DNA from: Trifolium pratense
Lineage: Eukaryota; Streptophyta; Magnoliopsida; Fabales; Fabaceae
Length of the DNA: 64,000 bases
Direction of reading: 5' to 3'
Assembly (NCBI RefSeq): GCF_020283565.1
Contig: NC_060062.1
Span: 18,324,127 to 18,388,126 of the forward strand
The notes under the pieces were generated by a model. It did not search any database. It was given only the letters and a program-made list of their open reading frames with translations, and was not told the origin of the DNA. Below, in pieces: positions 12,057 to 32,591 of the stretch. Positions within the stretch are counted from its first letter, which is position 1, and each line of letters begins with the position of its first letter. The translations under genes were made by a program, and so were the position numbers.

Positions 12057-14560
12057 TACTTTTACTCAAGTGGACGTATCCTAGGCACCGTTGGTCCTTC
12101 GTATCACATGAAATGGAACAAGTTGAACGAAGAAAGTATAGTCATTTTAGTACTCGTTAAACACCCACATCAAAAGGGTAAACATCAATCACCATTTATC
12201 CTTTAAAATAAAAAATAAATCACCATTTATTTATGGCATAAAGTATACAATAATTCAATCTTGTGGTCGGTGTGAAGAGTACACCATCTACCTATTACCA
12301 ACATAGTCTCGTGTGTACACCTTTCAGTACATAATACTTGAAAATAGAAATTAGAAAATAGTTTAAACTCTACTCATGTAGTTTGGGGTAAAAAGAAGCT
12401 CACAATATGTTGATCTAATTAATGTCGATTCAACAAAAATAAGAAAAACAAATATTGTTGTCTCAAATTTAACTTATGCTCATTTTCTTTTATATTGCCA
12501 AATCAACGCCAATTAAGTTATTGTCTTTGTTGTAAGGATGTGGGAGACTAAACTTCTGTTGGATTTTAAATGTGAGTGGTTAATTAGTCTCATATCAACT
12601 ATTAATGGAAAAATATTGAATTTATAATAGAGATGATCTATTAATCTAATGTCTTAAAGTTTTGAGTGGAGATTAACGTTTTTCTCACTTGAGGTCTTGA
12701 AGTATTTGACCCGACAACTCTCCTGAACTTCCCCAACAACTTCTACTTAAGGTAATGACGCTGGTTTTGTCAAAAAAAAAAAAAAGGTAATGACGCTGGT
12801 CATCAAAGTTTTGCGCTATTTTCAAACATCAGTCTTCTATATAGCACACAACACTTACACTTCTCCACCCTAGTAATTTCGATATTAATATTCAATTTTT
12901 CTTTTTTTATAAGAATTAATATTCTATTTTTTTTTTCTAAACCCAATATTGATAAGTAGGTATGTGCAATTTTTGTTGTCTAGTTTTGCTTTTGTCTTCG
13001 GCTATAAGTCCACAATATTTCTCATACACACAATTAAAAGCAGTAGTAGCACACGTTCTATGTTCTTGTTACTTTTCTTTATTGACAACCTTTTTCCAGA
13101 CTGTACAATAATGACACCATAAATCATTCAAAAGGTAATCTTAAAAAAGTTAGCAAAACATAGGATGTCACGGTTTGGTTTCTCAGCACTGTAAATTAAT
13201 CAATTTTGGTATCTCTTAGGTTTTTGAGTGAAGTTATTTATAGGAATACAATAGTTGCAAGAGCCATGTGAAGTTTAGAAACATAGGTATGGAAACCCAA
13301 ACCTTTGAGACAATTATTCTTATTTTCCTTTCGTAATATATTTTTCCTTCATTTGTCCTCCTCTACTACAATTATTCATTAACCATTTCTAGAAATAAAC
13401 TTCTATATAGTTTGTTTATATATATATTGCATGCTTCACTTTGTTGAGGAATAAGCAGAATAAGTTCACAAAAGTTCACAATCATAACCCATATACCAGC
13501 TTCCAATTTCTGAAATCTTGATTCAGCACAGAGGTATTTCCTAGTTTTCACATGCATTACACTAGAATAATTTCAATCATCATATTCATATTTATCCAAC
13601 AATATGACTTCTCAATTTTATACTCCAGATACTCCAAAAATATGAAAAGCCTCGGATCCTCAAATGTATCCGAAGCTTTTTATTTCCTTTTTAAATTATT
13701 TTTATTTTATAGATACTATTCTGATATCATCCAATACTTCTTGATACTCTTGGAATATTTAAATAAATTTTGTTAACAGATCCAAAGCATATTGTATCCT
13801 AAATTTGTGAGTTTAGCGAAAGGAACTAGACTCGCAATACACAGCAAATCAAAGTTCGAATCTCAAGTGAGAATAATATCCACATTTTAGTACCAGACAT
13901 GTCTCAAATATGCTTACCTCCAATATAGGAAACTTAGAGTAAAAAAAACTATGGGGTTTAAGTGTTTAACTATTCTTTAAACTCACTTTGAACTTTACAT
14001 TCCAACAACACCTTATAAATCATACTACTACAATTTAGGAATTTCTTCTTATTGGCCTATTAGAATGATAATGAAAATCATTCTTTAAATTCTTTTCCAA
14101 GCTACTACCTTACAAAAGAAACACTATATATCTTGGAAGACAGTGCTTCCATCAATTACTGTCACAAAAACAATTAGATTTTATCAAATTATAATATTTT
14201 CCATTAAGTGTCTTTCTCCTCTGGGGATTTATTTGGCCCTCGTGTGGACACTTATGTATTTGTGACAACACAAATAATCAACAAACAACCCAGACATTGT
14301 CTTTGTCTTAGAGCTTTCACGACATTAATTTGTGTCCCTCTTAAAAGGCTTTCATTCAAGTTCACCTCCTCCACTCATTTTAGCACATAAACTATATGAA
14401 TAATATATCTATCCTTAGAACCAATAATGTGACAATTTAGCTAAAATAATGGACTTGTATCTTTCCCCAAAATATAGCAATACAACAATTCTTTTATATT
14501 AAGACAGCATACCACTGCATACGGTAGCACTTATTTATACAATTATACAAATTGGGAGGG

Positions 14561-14665
14561 GCGGGTAGCTCAACCAATTTGAGCTAAAGATCGTGAAAGG
14601 AGTTAAGGAGTAAAGATCACGGGTTCAAGTCAATATGTATAAACCCCTGAATTTGGATTCTTTAA
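14561..14665 (+). mobile_element. tRNA-derived SINE-like sequence
   Basis: GGTAGCTCAACC resembles a pol III A box and CGGGTTCAAGTC, about 50 bp downstream, resembles a B box. The intervening stem sequences do not pair as a tRNA, there is no acceptor stem, and no target duplication was found. Confidence 0.4.
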
Positions 14666-15332
14666 GGTTAGAAAGATATGCTCTTTCTAGATAAAGAATG
14701 AATAGATGTATATTCTAGGTATCGAAAAAGGGATGTTTTTGTCTTAACAACATACACAACATTTTTCTCTTCAAAATTTTTTGACATGAGAAACTTTAAG
14801 GACATGGCTCCATGCAGGAAATCTTCTCCCCGCATTCATACATTTAGAACATCAATGGTCGTTCGATTAAGATTGAAAGGTTCATAATTAAACTCAATAT
14901 TTTCAACTATACAATTATTAACATTTGCATTATTTTATATCAATCATCAAAATCAAACGACCATCAATGTTTCAAATGCGTGAATATGAAATTTCGACAG
15001 CATGGAATCCAAATTCGAAATTTAAGCAACTCAAACTTAGAGAGAGAATCTTGAGCAAGCCCCACCCAAACAAACAACTAATAATTCAATTCACTGTATA
15101 ATTAAAAGTCCCTATCTCACATATCATGTCATATCACAAAACCCATGCCATTGCAACAACTAACACTATCCAACTCTTATTAATTCATTTGTTCCTTCAT
15201 CTTATATATTGATAAACTTGATATATATAGTTAAACAAATTAGAAATGCAAAATTTCATTTACTTATTTCTTATTATAGAGTATAATTTGCATCATGAAT
15301 AGTTAGTTGTTAAATCATTTATATGAATAACA

Positions 15333-24600
<9,268 letters not shown>

Positions 24601-25042
24601 AAAGCCTCTTTGTCAATCTCCATTGTCCACACTATACCACAAGTGGTTCTCGAGGAATTAATGCAATTTTCAGCACATGCTTTAGTGGTATGGTCAAGGC
24701 TTAAGGATAGCCCAATCAAATTTATAAACTAGATTATAATGTAAAATGTTTCATTTGAAATTTATGAACAGTGTGGTGTTTTTGGTTGTGCGTAAATTAT
24801 TGTCATATTTTCTCCATGTTATATCATCACTGATTTACTAAGATTAGAGATGTCAATTTCATCTGTAAATGAGGATTCTCGTGGAGATTGTTCTGTTTGG
24901 GATTCAAAAGATAGAAATTCTTTTCTAGTGGAGATGGGGATGAGATTTTATCCCTGTTCCGCGGAGACTCTATTCCCGAACACTTTATTAAGATAATTTT
25001 TGTATGCCTATGTTTAAGTATTTTATATGTTATATTATTTAT
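24601..25042. other. PHOT1 3' flank
   Basis: Presumed 3' untranslated and downstream sequence of PHOT1. At about 24845-24980 there is a GGGGATGAGATT / GTTCCGCGGAGACTC stretch that begins TTAGAGATGTCAATTTC, like an hAT terminus. No opposite end was found, so it is left unassigned. Confidence 0.35.
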
Positions 25043-25130
25043 TTATTTTTGTTTATAATGAGCTGGGAATCGAACCCAGGACCTATAACGTACTATTCAA
25101 ACCTCTCACCACTAGACTAAACCTAGTGAC
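25043..25130 (-). mobile_element. SINE with 21-bp target duplication, family copy 1
   Basis: In reverse complement it reads CACTAGGTTTAGTCTAGTGG, then GGGTTCGATTCCCAGCTCAT (B box), then an A-rich tail. The 21-bp flank beginning tttatatgttatattattta is perfect on both sides (25022-25042 and 25131-25151). It is the same family as the element at 30158-30248. Confidence 0.85.
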
Positions 25131-25497
25131 TTTATATGTTATATTATTTATACTTTTTACACAATAAGTGCATAAACTTATTTTTATCTAATGTTTTTTA
25201 TTGACACAACTCACAAGACTCACAAATTCAAATCATAATTAAAGCCAAACATACTTGTCTTCAACAATTTTCACTTTCTTTGCCAATACCTCATTAGATA
25301 ACACTTTTTGGACAAATAGTTTGTTATTTCTTTCTTTTCATCGAGACCAACAACAAGTTAACCATACTACCTCAAGACCAATCATCACCTCTTTAGCAAA
25401 AATATAAGTATTACCAAATTGTGAGGAACAACAACATTTGATAGGGCCAAGGATACCTAGCCAATTTAATATTTTAATCTAGATAGAAAAGGACATA

Positions 25498-25815
25498 TCA
25501 TATCCAACAATCAAAATGATCCATAGTTTCAGCAACTCCACACCCTCCTAGACAAAACGTTGAGTCTTCAAGATGTATCCCACGAAGAATTAGATTGTCT
25601 TTCGAATATAATCTATTATTAAGCATTCTCCATGCAAAAAGTGACATCTTTAACAGAACAGCTTTATTCCAAATAACATCCATGTGTGACGCCATAGCGA
25701 CCAGATGATAAGCACCTCTAATTGAGTAATTGAAGGTAGGATTAGGGAGCCACACCCATTTGTCCAAAACATCAACTTGTAAAAACAAATTTTTCAAAAC
25801 AGCATAACACTCCAA
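25498..25815 (-). pseudogene. LINE fragment: zinc-binding reverse-transcriptase C-terminal domain
   Basis: An open frame of 105 residues includes WVWLPNPTFNYSIRGAYHLV, IWNKAVLLKMSLFAWRMLNN, RLYSKDNLILRGI, CLGGCGVAETMDHF. This is the zf-RVT domain that follows the reverse transcriptase in plant LINE ORF2. The Cys/His set is visible but the domain ends after DHFDCW. The rest of ORF2 is not contiguous here. A paralogous copy lies at 27396-27632. No host function is expected. Confidence 0.82.
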
Positions 25816-25825
25816 AATAAGAATT

Positions 25826-26375
25826 TTTTTTTAATTAATACTTATTAGTTCAATTTAAAAAAGGTTTTATAATTATTGTTCTCTCTTTTCACAAAAAAAA
25901 AACATAAACACAAAAACACTAAACACAAACCTAGCCCTCTCTCTACGAATAAACACAAACCCTAAGCGTACTTGCTTCTCCTTTCTTTCTCTGCGACAAC
26001 GAAGCACAATCTTTGCGGCGAAACCTAAACACGAACGAAACCCTTTCTTTTTGTGCTTTCAGAGTTTCAGATTCTCCACCACTGGTTCAGATTCAGATTT
26101 TCCAAGGTTAGTTCAATTTCCATTTCAATTTTGGATTCTCCCTATTCTTCAATGGATTCACATTCTAATTTCCCCCTTCGTTTTGCTTCATTGTTCATTC
26201 AGAGTTTTCAAGGGTCCTCTTCGCCACGCTACCACCGTCATCTTCGCATTCAGTCACTGTGGATTTTCTCCTCATCTTCATCTATTGTGCCGAGACTTCT
26301 TAACTTATAGGTATCTCTCTTTTTTTCAGTATGTAGCTCCCAACATTTTTTATCCCAATTTTCGATGTTGTGTGA
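25826..26375 (+). repeat. Duplicated ~550-bp block, copy A
   Basis: From AATTAATACTTATTAGTTCA through AACACAAACCCTAAGCG, GCGGCGAAACCTAAACACG, TTTCAGAGTTTCAGATTCTC and CTTCTTAACTTATAGGTAT, this block is repeated at 27893-28409 with about one difference in ten to fifteen bases. The CCCTAA-rich, pyrimidine-rich composition with a GTTAGT after AAGG looks like the 5' leader of a plant gene. No source gene was recognised. Its last 30 bases match the LINE piece at 28380-28410, so the block sits inside LINE sequence. Confidence 0.75.
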
Positions 26376-27204
26376 TATTGGATTTTCTATACGTCTTAAC
26401 TTATGATCTAAGGGTGATGATTCTTATCAACTTCAAAACCACCTACATACCTCAATTAACCAAATTTGATGAAATTGGTACCAAAATAACGGGAATTTTG
26501 TAACTTTCTAGAACTTCAAGAATCTCTTAAATTGGAGTTACAAGGAGGAAGAAATTACCTTTTGATTGAAACCTTATCCCAAATACGGGTTCCACACCAA
26601 ATCTTCTGATTCCTATTATAACACCCAAACCAAGATGAGCTTGAATCCTTCACATGCAAGATGGAAATTACAGGTAACTCTCTCTTCCAGTTCACTCATA
26701 TTTTTAATCTCACTCTCACGCCCACACACCACAAACATCAATTTTTTTCCTCTCTTTCACAACCTACATCACATTAAATTTTCATCTTCTTCCCAATGAA
26801 CAATTCTAAAAAATTTGTTGCAAAATGACATTTTCTATAGGTGCTTTTGTGCATAATTCCGAACCACTTTTAATTTAAGATTTTTTTCCACACATTTGAA
26901 TTCCTCTCATTTTTCTAATCAATTTAGGCTTATGAATTTCCAGAATCGAACATGTATGGAAGAAATAACATCAAAAATATATTTGCAAAATAAAAGTTTG
27001 GATCAAACAAATTGCAAGTGATGAAGATGAACTCGAAATTTTACTCAAATGTAGCAAGTTATCACCAAACAAAATATTCCCACTCATATTATTATAACAC
27101 TTATAATCAACTACCAACAGAGGCACTAGTGCAAAAATCACTTTTTAAATCAGAGGCTATGACACAGAGGGAAGGTGTTTAAGTGAATTACAATTAAATC
27201 AGGT
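26376..27204. other. Spacer between duplicated blocks
   Basis: Unique-looking AT-rich sequence with short frames only (for example 26566-26799). No gene, inverted repeat or retroelement motif was recognised. Confidence 0.4.
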
Positions 27205-27395
27205 AACCTAACTTAAAAAGGTTTTATAATTATTGTTCTCTCTCTTTTCACAAAAAACACAAATGCAAAAACACTAAACACAAACCGAGCGCTCTCTCTG
27301 CGAAGAAACACAAACCCTAAGTGTACTTGCTTCTCCCTTTCTTTCTCTACGACAACGAAGTACAATCTCTGCGAAAAAACCTAAACACGAAGAAT
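27205..27395 (+). repeat. Duplicated block, truncated copy B
   Basis: The first 190 bases of the leader-like block (AAAAAGGTTTTATAATTATTG to CCTAAACACGAA) are present. The sequence then switches abruptly into the LINE zinc-binding fragment, marking a rearrangement junction at about 27393. Confidence 0.75.
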
Positions 27396-27632
27396 CAGAT
27401 TGTCTTTCGAATATACTCTATTATTAAGCAGTCTCCATGCAAAAAGTGACATCTTTAACCGAACAACTTTATTCCAAATAACATCCGTGTGTGACGCCAT
27501 AGCGACAGATGATAAGCACCTCTAATTGAGTAACTGAAGGTAGGATCAGGGAGCCACACCCACACCCATTTGTCCAAAACATCAACCTATAGAAACAAAT
27601 TTTTCAAAACAGCATAACACTCTAAAATAAGA
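27396..27632 (-). pseudogene. LINE zinc-binding domain fragment, second copy
   Basis: Nearly identical to the 3' two thirds of the fragment at 25498-25815, with a one-base loss (gcgacagatg against gcgaccagatg) that breaks the frame and a CACACC duplication. It is degenerate and non-coding. Confidence 0.8.
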
Positions 27633-27642
27633 ATTTTTTTAA

Positions 27643-27883
27643 GGGTAAATGCTTATTTATCCCCTTATTAACTGACGTGGATTTTTAAAAATAAATAAAA
27701 ATTTAATGCATTTACACTTGTGCATGCCACATCAGCAAAGATGTACAGTCAGATGCCCACTTGTCTATCTAGGGGGCAAAATGAAAAAACTTGACATTGC
27801 AGGGAGGTAAACGGAAAAAAAATTCGAGCAGGGGGTAGACGAAAAATCTTTAATTTTGCAGGGGGGTAAATAGGCATTTACTC
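27643..27883. mobile_element. 241-bp Mutator-like MITE with 9-bp target duplication
   Basis: The ends GGGTAAATGCTTATTTATCC and the inverse GGGGGTAAATAGGCATTTACTC are imperfect inverted repeats. TTTTTTTAA flanks both sides (27634-27642 and 27884-27892). The paralogous site at about 25834 (copy A) lacks the element, directly showing the pre-insertion state. Non-coding. Confidence 0.85.
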
Positions 27884-27892
27884 TTTTTTTAA

Positions 27893-28409
27893 TTAATACT
27901 TATTAGTTCAATTTAAAAAGGTTTTATAATTATTGTTCTCTCTTTTAAAAAAAAACATAAACGCAAAAATACTAAACACAAACCTAGCCCTCTCTACAAA
28001 GAAACACAAACCCTAAGCGTACTTGCTTCTCCTTTATTTCTCCGCGACAACGAAGCACAATCTCTGCGGCGAAACCTAAACACGAAGGAAACTCTTTCTT
28101 TTTGTGCTTTCAGAGTTTCAGATTCTCCACCGTCGTTTCAATTTCAAATTTTCCAAGGTTAGTTCAATTTCCATTTCGATTTTGGATTCTCCTCATTCTT
28201 CAATGGATTCTCATTCTAATTTCCCTCGTTCGTTTCACTTCAATGTGCATTCAGAGTTTTCAAGGGTCCTCTTTGTCATTGTCACTGTCATCTTCGCATT
28301 CAGTCGCCGTGGATTTTCTCCACATCTTCATCTATCGTGCCGACACTTCTTAACTTATAGGTATTTCTCTTTCTTCGGTATATAGCTCCCAACATTTTTT
28401 ATCCCAATT
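27893..28409 (+). repeat. Duplicated ~520-bp block, copy C
   Basis: Second long copy of the leader-like block at 25826-26375, on the same strand. It continues at its right end directly into antisense LINE reverse-transcriptase sequence. Confidence 0.75.
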
Positions 28410-29137
28410 TTTAATCTTTGCTTCTTTAAGGAAAATATTAGGAAATAAATCATTGGAATGTTGATTTCCAAACCATTTAAACATCCAAAAACCAATGTTA
28501 TATCCATTGCCAATACAACAACTCACATTTGCTTTAAACCCGTCAACCTCATCCTCCCTTCCAATACCTATCACATCCTTCCACCAAATCGAATCCTTAG
28601 TATCATTCATTATCGTGACCCCACTCAAAATCTCGTAGGGAGATGCCCATAACTAAATCTCAACAGATCAGATCATACCACTTCTTCATCAACTGAAAAC
28701 CTCCATTTCCATTTGCTTAGCAGAGCCACGTTAAAAAGTTCTAAATTTTTTACCCATAAACCTCCATACTCCTTAGGTAAACAAATTTGATCCCCTTATC
28801 GTCTTATCCTCAATATCACCTCCCTATAAAAAAAATTCTTTTGGATCCTCACTAATGTTTTAAAATACAACTAGGAGCTTTAAAGAAAGAAAAGAAATAT
28901 AAAGCAATACTTGCCAATACTGAGTTAATTAAAGTGATACGGCCCCCAAAGGATAAATGGCGACTATTCCAAGTGTTTAATTTGTTAGACATAGCTTCAA
29001 CTACTTATTTTAAAGTCCCTCTCTTTCTAGGATTAGCCTCAACCGTTATTCCTAAAAATTTAAAAGGAATAACATTTGAACGACAAGACAAAAAAGATGA
29101 CTCAGCTTCCAAAAGTGGTAATTTGTTGCCTCAATAA
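28350..29137 (-). pseudogene. Degenerate LINE ORF2 (reverse transcriptase part)
   Basis: Reading the minus strand from 29137, successive frames give SFLSCRSNVIPFKFLGI, ANPRKRGT, MSNKLNTWNSRHLSFGGRIT, LINSVLASIALYFFSFFKAP, then LLSKWKW-like residues, and finally the open frame 28628-28350 with DSIWWKDVIGIG and WMFKWFGN. This is the order of the C-terminal half of a plant LINE ORF2. It is broken by several stops and frameshifts. The 5' half is absent from this strand beyond 29137, where a large palindromic structure begins. Confidence 0.82.
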
Positions 29138-29139
29138 TA

Positions 29140-30460
29140 TACCATTTAATGGGTCATACTAAATAGTGTCCCTAAATAAAAAGATAAAATTAATGATAGG
29201 AATATGAATTTTTACATCTTTAATATGTTGCATGCACAAGTTCTAGATCAAATTTCTGTATTGGTGTGTTTAACTAGTGTTACGGGGACAACGTTTAGCA
29301 TTTTCCAAATTTCATTAAGTAATTGAGTTCAAATGTTTAAGAATATTCTTTTAGGAGAATTTATACTTCTTTTTTTGGTACAATTTGAGAAACAATTTTT
29401 TGTTGGAGGGTGTTTGGAGTGGAGGTTGTCTTTGAGTTGAAACTTTTTTACTAGGTTCCGATTTTACCATTTTCTCATCCATCAGCCTTTTGTCTCACAA
29501 AGCTGTTTTGGATTCTGATGGACCGATCGTTTTTGCTTCGAGATCGGGAGTTAGTGTTTAGTGGCAACTTTTTGGGCTTGATTGTTGTCTTCTCAAGTTG
29601 CCTGGAAAATGAGGGGTGCCTTTCTCATTTGTGTGTGGAGTCTAGTGGGCCGATCGATTTTGATTCGAGATCGAGAGTCGGTCTTTGCCCTCAAGTCTGG
29701 GTTAGGGCTTGTTTTGGAGTTAGCTTCGGTGGACCGGGGGTAAAGCGGTGGTGGAACCTGAATGTGGTTGGTTAAGACTTTTTCGGAGGTCAATTTAGGC
29801 TCAGTAGTGCTAGGGTGTTGATTTTAGGGTTTTATTTTTATGAAATTTGGAGGTAGACCACCTATATATTGTGTCTTTGTTATGCAATTCCTCTTTTATC
29901 GATCTTTGTTCGTCTTGCATAAAAACCTGATTAATATTATATTTCCCATTCAAAAATAAAAGAAACATAAAAAAATTATTTTATATATAAAAATGTCATT
30001 CTTGGATCTTGATAACAACAATATAGCAAATGCATTTATTAAAGTAAATAATCATTGAAAAATTAAATATATCCAATAAAAAGTTGACTTCTTTCTTTTC
30101 TCTTAAATATGATTTATATGGTAAAAGGTTGTAAAAATATTAGATATACATATGTGCAAGCCACTAGGTTTGGTTAAGTGGTGAGAGATTTAGGTAGTAT
30201 GTTATAGGTTCTGGGGTCGATCCCTAGCTCATTGTAAACAAAAAAAAAAGATATACATATGTGCCCGAATTTAAACTAACAATTCTCTACTACCGTGTAT
30301 GTAAATTTTGGAGTTAAACTTTTTTTTAAAAAAAAAAAAACTCATAAAAAAACTGTTTTTTTTTTACTAACAATGCCATTATGATTAGTCAAAAAACAAT
30401 GTTATTATGAGATACTCACTAACACTTTTATTAATTTATACATAGCATAAACTATGCGTA
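29140..30460. repeat. Left arm of a ~3-kb imperfect palindrome
   Basis: The sequence from ATTTAATGGGTCATACTAAA through TGGACCGATCGTTTTTGCTT, TACATACACGGTAGTAGAG-like DNA (inverse) and the CTCACTAACACTTTTATTAA end is found again in reverse complement at 31240-32133. Arms differ by roughly one base in ten and by indels. The left arm carries an extra SINE and additional sequence near 29760-30100. No transposase frame was recognised. Open frames such as MDRSFLLRDRELVF occur in both arms but look incidental. Confidence 0.75.
30158..30248 (+). mobile_element. SINE with 16-bp target duplication, family copy 2
   Basis: AAGCCACTAGGTTTGGTTAA, GGTTCTGGGGTCGATCCC (B box) and a terminal run of nine A. 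The 16-bp sequence AGATATACATATGTGC is exact on both sides (30142-30157 and 30249-30264). The other palindrome arm (about 31410-31435) lacks the insertion. Confidence 0.88.
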
Positions 30461-30739
30461 AAATAATGAGTAACTAAACTAAGAAACAAACAAAATCCAC
30501 CTGTTTTTCAATGTAAGATAGTGAGTGAGATCATTACTTCCATGTGCTGGTGTGCACATACACATGTCATCTACCCTACCTTTCCACAAACACTTACTAA
30601 TGTTATTTTATTGGTGGACACATATTTTTTTTGGTTAAAACTTAAAAGTGGTGGACAAAATATTACAGCACCGTATTATCGGGTTTCGTCTTGAGGTTAA
30701 TTAACACTACTAATGTTTTACTTCTTAGGGTTTAAGTAC

Positions 30740-30910
30740 TATCAATACATGTATTTGCAAATGACACTATTTTGATGGGGAAGGTATATGAATACTTTAT
30801 GGATTAAATTAAGTTTTGTTGAGAAGTTTTGAATTAATGTCAGGTTGAAAATTAATTTTGTGAAGAGTAAGTTATATGAAATTAATGACAAAGCCTCAAT
30901 ATTATAGAAA
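30740..30910 (+). pseudogene. LINE reverse-transcriptase fragment in opposite orientation
   Basis: The plus strand gives FANDTILMGKVYEYFM, then after stops residues like EVLN and INFVKSKLYEIN. These match the FADDT...LKINFxKSKLYGIN segment around the RT catalytic motif, with the second catalytic Asp lost. In a LINE this segment lies just upstream of the piece ending at 29137, but here it is inverted and separated by the palindrome arm. Confidence 0.6.
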
Positions 30911-31239
30911 TGATATATTATTATTGACTCTCCGAAAGTGGTAATTAGTTGCCTCAATTTTGAATTTTTTTTTATATTTTTGACAAAGCCTCGATTTTGA
31001 ATTTAAAGAGAAAAAGTTCTACATTTTTAGATTATGACTAAACTTTCATAGATATACATACGTGCATTCTAAATGTTTAACATTTTCCTTATTTTAAATG
31101 TATCTATGAATTTTTTAGACATGACTATTTATCATATAAACTGCTTTTAAAAATTTATTTATTATGAGTTTAATTTGTATAATATATCATTGTAAACTTA
31201 TTTCATGCAGACATCTCATAATAATTTTACGCTATCTTG

Positions 31240-32133
31240 AAGAAATTATAATTTATGCTATATATAAATTAATAAAAGTGTTAGTGAGTGTCTCATAATA
31301 ACATTGTTAGTAAAAAAACATAGCTTTTTATGATTTTTTTTTTTTTAGAAAAAAGAAGAGAAGTTTAACTCCAAAATTTACATACACGGTAGTAGAGAAT
31401 TGTTTGTTTAAATTCGGGCACATGTGTATATCTAATATTTTTACAACTTTTTACTATATAAATTATATTTACGCTAGTAGAGAATTGTTTTTACAACCGG
31501 TTTATCCCGGTCCACCAAAGCTAACTCCAAAGCAAACCTTAACCTAGACTTGAGGGCAAAGACCGACTCTCGATCTCGAATTAAAATCGATTGGTCCACT
31601 AGACTCCACACACAAATCAGAAAGGCACCCCTCATTTTTCTGGCAACTTGAGAAGACAACAATCAATCCCAAAAAGTTGCCACTAAACACTAACTCCCGA
31701 TCTCGAAGCAAAAATGATCGGTCCATCAGAATCTAAAAGAGCTTCGTGAGACAAAAAGCTTATGGCAAAATGGTAAAATCGGAACCTAGTAAAAAAGTCT
31801 CAACTCAAAGACAACCTACACTCCAAACACCCTCCAACAAAAAATTATTTCTCAAATTGTACCAAAAATAGAAGTATAAATTCTCCCGAAATAATATTCT
31901 TAAACATTTGAACTCAATTACTTAATTAAATTTGGCAAATGTTAAACGGTACTCCCGGGACACTAGTTAATCATACCAATATAAAAATTTTATATAAAAC
32001 TTGTGCATGCAACATATTAAAAATGTAAACAGTCATATTTCTATCATTAATTTTATCTTTTTATTTTCATTTCTTGTATGTTTAACTAGTGCTCACGGAC
32101 ACTGTTTAGCATGACCCATTAAATTTTACCATT
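31240..32133. repeat. Right arm of the ~3-kb imperfect palindrome
   Basis: Reverse-complement partner of the left arm: AATAAAAGTGTTAGTGAGTG, GTAGTAGAGAATTG, AAAGACCGACTCTCGATCTC, and TGACCCATTAAATTTTACCA at the outer end. The uninterrupted TGTTTAAATTCGGGCACATG at about 31410 is the empty site for the SINE in the left arm. Confidence 0.75.
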
Positions 32134-32591
32134 TGTTGACCAACCAGAACCGCTAATATAAATGTTTGAAAGTTTATACTCTTATGCTAAATAATTGAAG
32201 TTAAGTGGCTAATAAATTCTTCTTAAATTTATGTACAAAAAAAAAATCTTCTTAAATCGAAAGACTTTAAATTTTAGAGAGAGAAAAACTTAAATCCAAT
32301 ACTTTAAATTTTAAGTTTTTTTTTTTTTTTCTTTATCTTTTTCGATTGAAATTAAGAGAGAAATAGAGAAGAAAAAGAGAGACGTAGAAGGGAGCAAAAG
32401 TGAGGATCTAAATAAATAAAAAAAAAAAAACGTTGTCTTTGTCTTGGATTCTCTTAGCTAGCTACTAATCCTACTTTCTCTCTCTAATGTAGCAGACTAA
32501 TGTACAGTAGTAGTTAGAGAGTGTGACTCAGTTTTTCTTTCTTTCTTCTTCTTCTTCTTCTTCTTCTTCAATTCAATTGCATACAGATTCA
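32134..32591. other. Upstream region and presumed 5' leader of the BTB gene
   Basis: AT-rich, with a pyrimidine-rich CTTTCTTCTTCTTCTTC tract at about 32537-32570 just before the chosen start codon, as in many plant 5' leaders. No promoter element is assigned. Confidence 0.4.

Larger units (their letters stand above)
10767..15332. other. Long intergenic region upstream of PHOT1
   Basis: No convincing coding sequence. It contains an (AAT)n microsatellite at about 12024-12055, and a SINE-like stretch at about 14561-14665 with a GGTAGCTCAACC box and a GGGTTCAAGTC box. A duplicated ggtaatgacgctgg lies around an A-run near 12750-12800. The immediate upstream 300 bases of PHOT1 are AT-rich; no promoter element can be assigned with confidence. 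Confidence 0.4.

Noticed and set aside
26051..26503. Open frames of 150 and 85 residues in the duplicated block
   Set aside because: The matching frames in the second copy are shifted and shortened, the composition is Ser/Phe-rich as expected from CT-rich leader DNA, and no domain is recognised.
30158..30248. Possible tRNA gene because of pol III box-like motifs (also 14561-14665)
   Set aside because: No cloverleaf or acceptor stem; the A tail and target duplication (for 30158-30248) mark a SINE.
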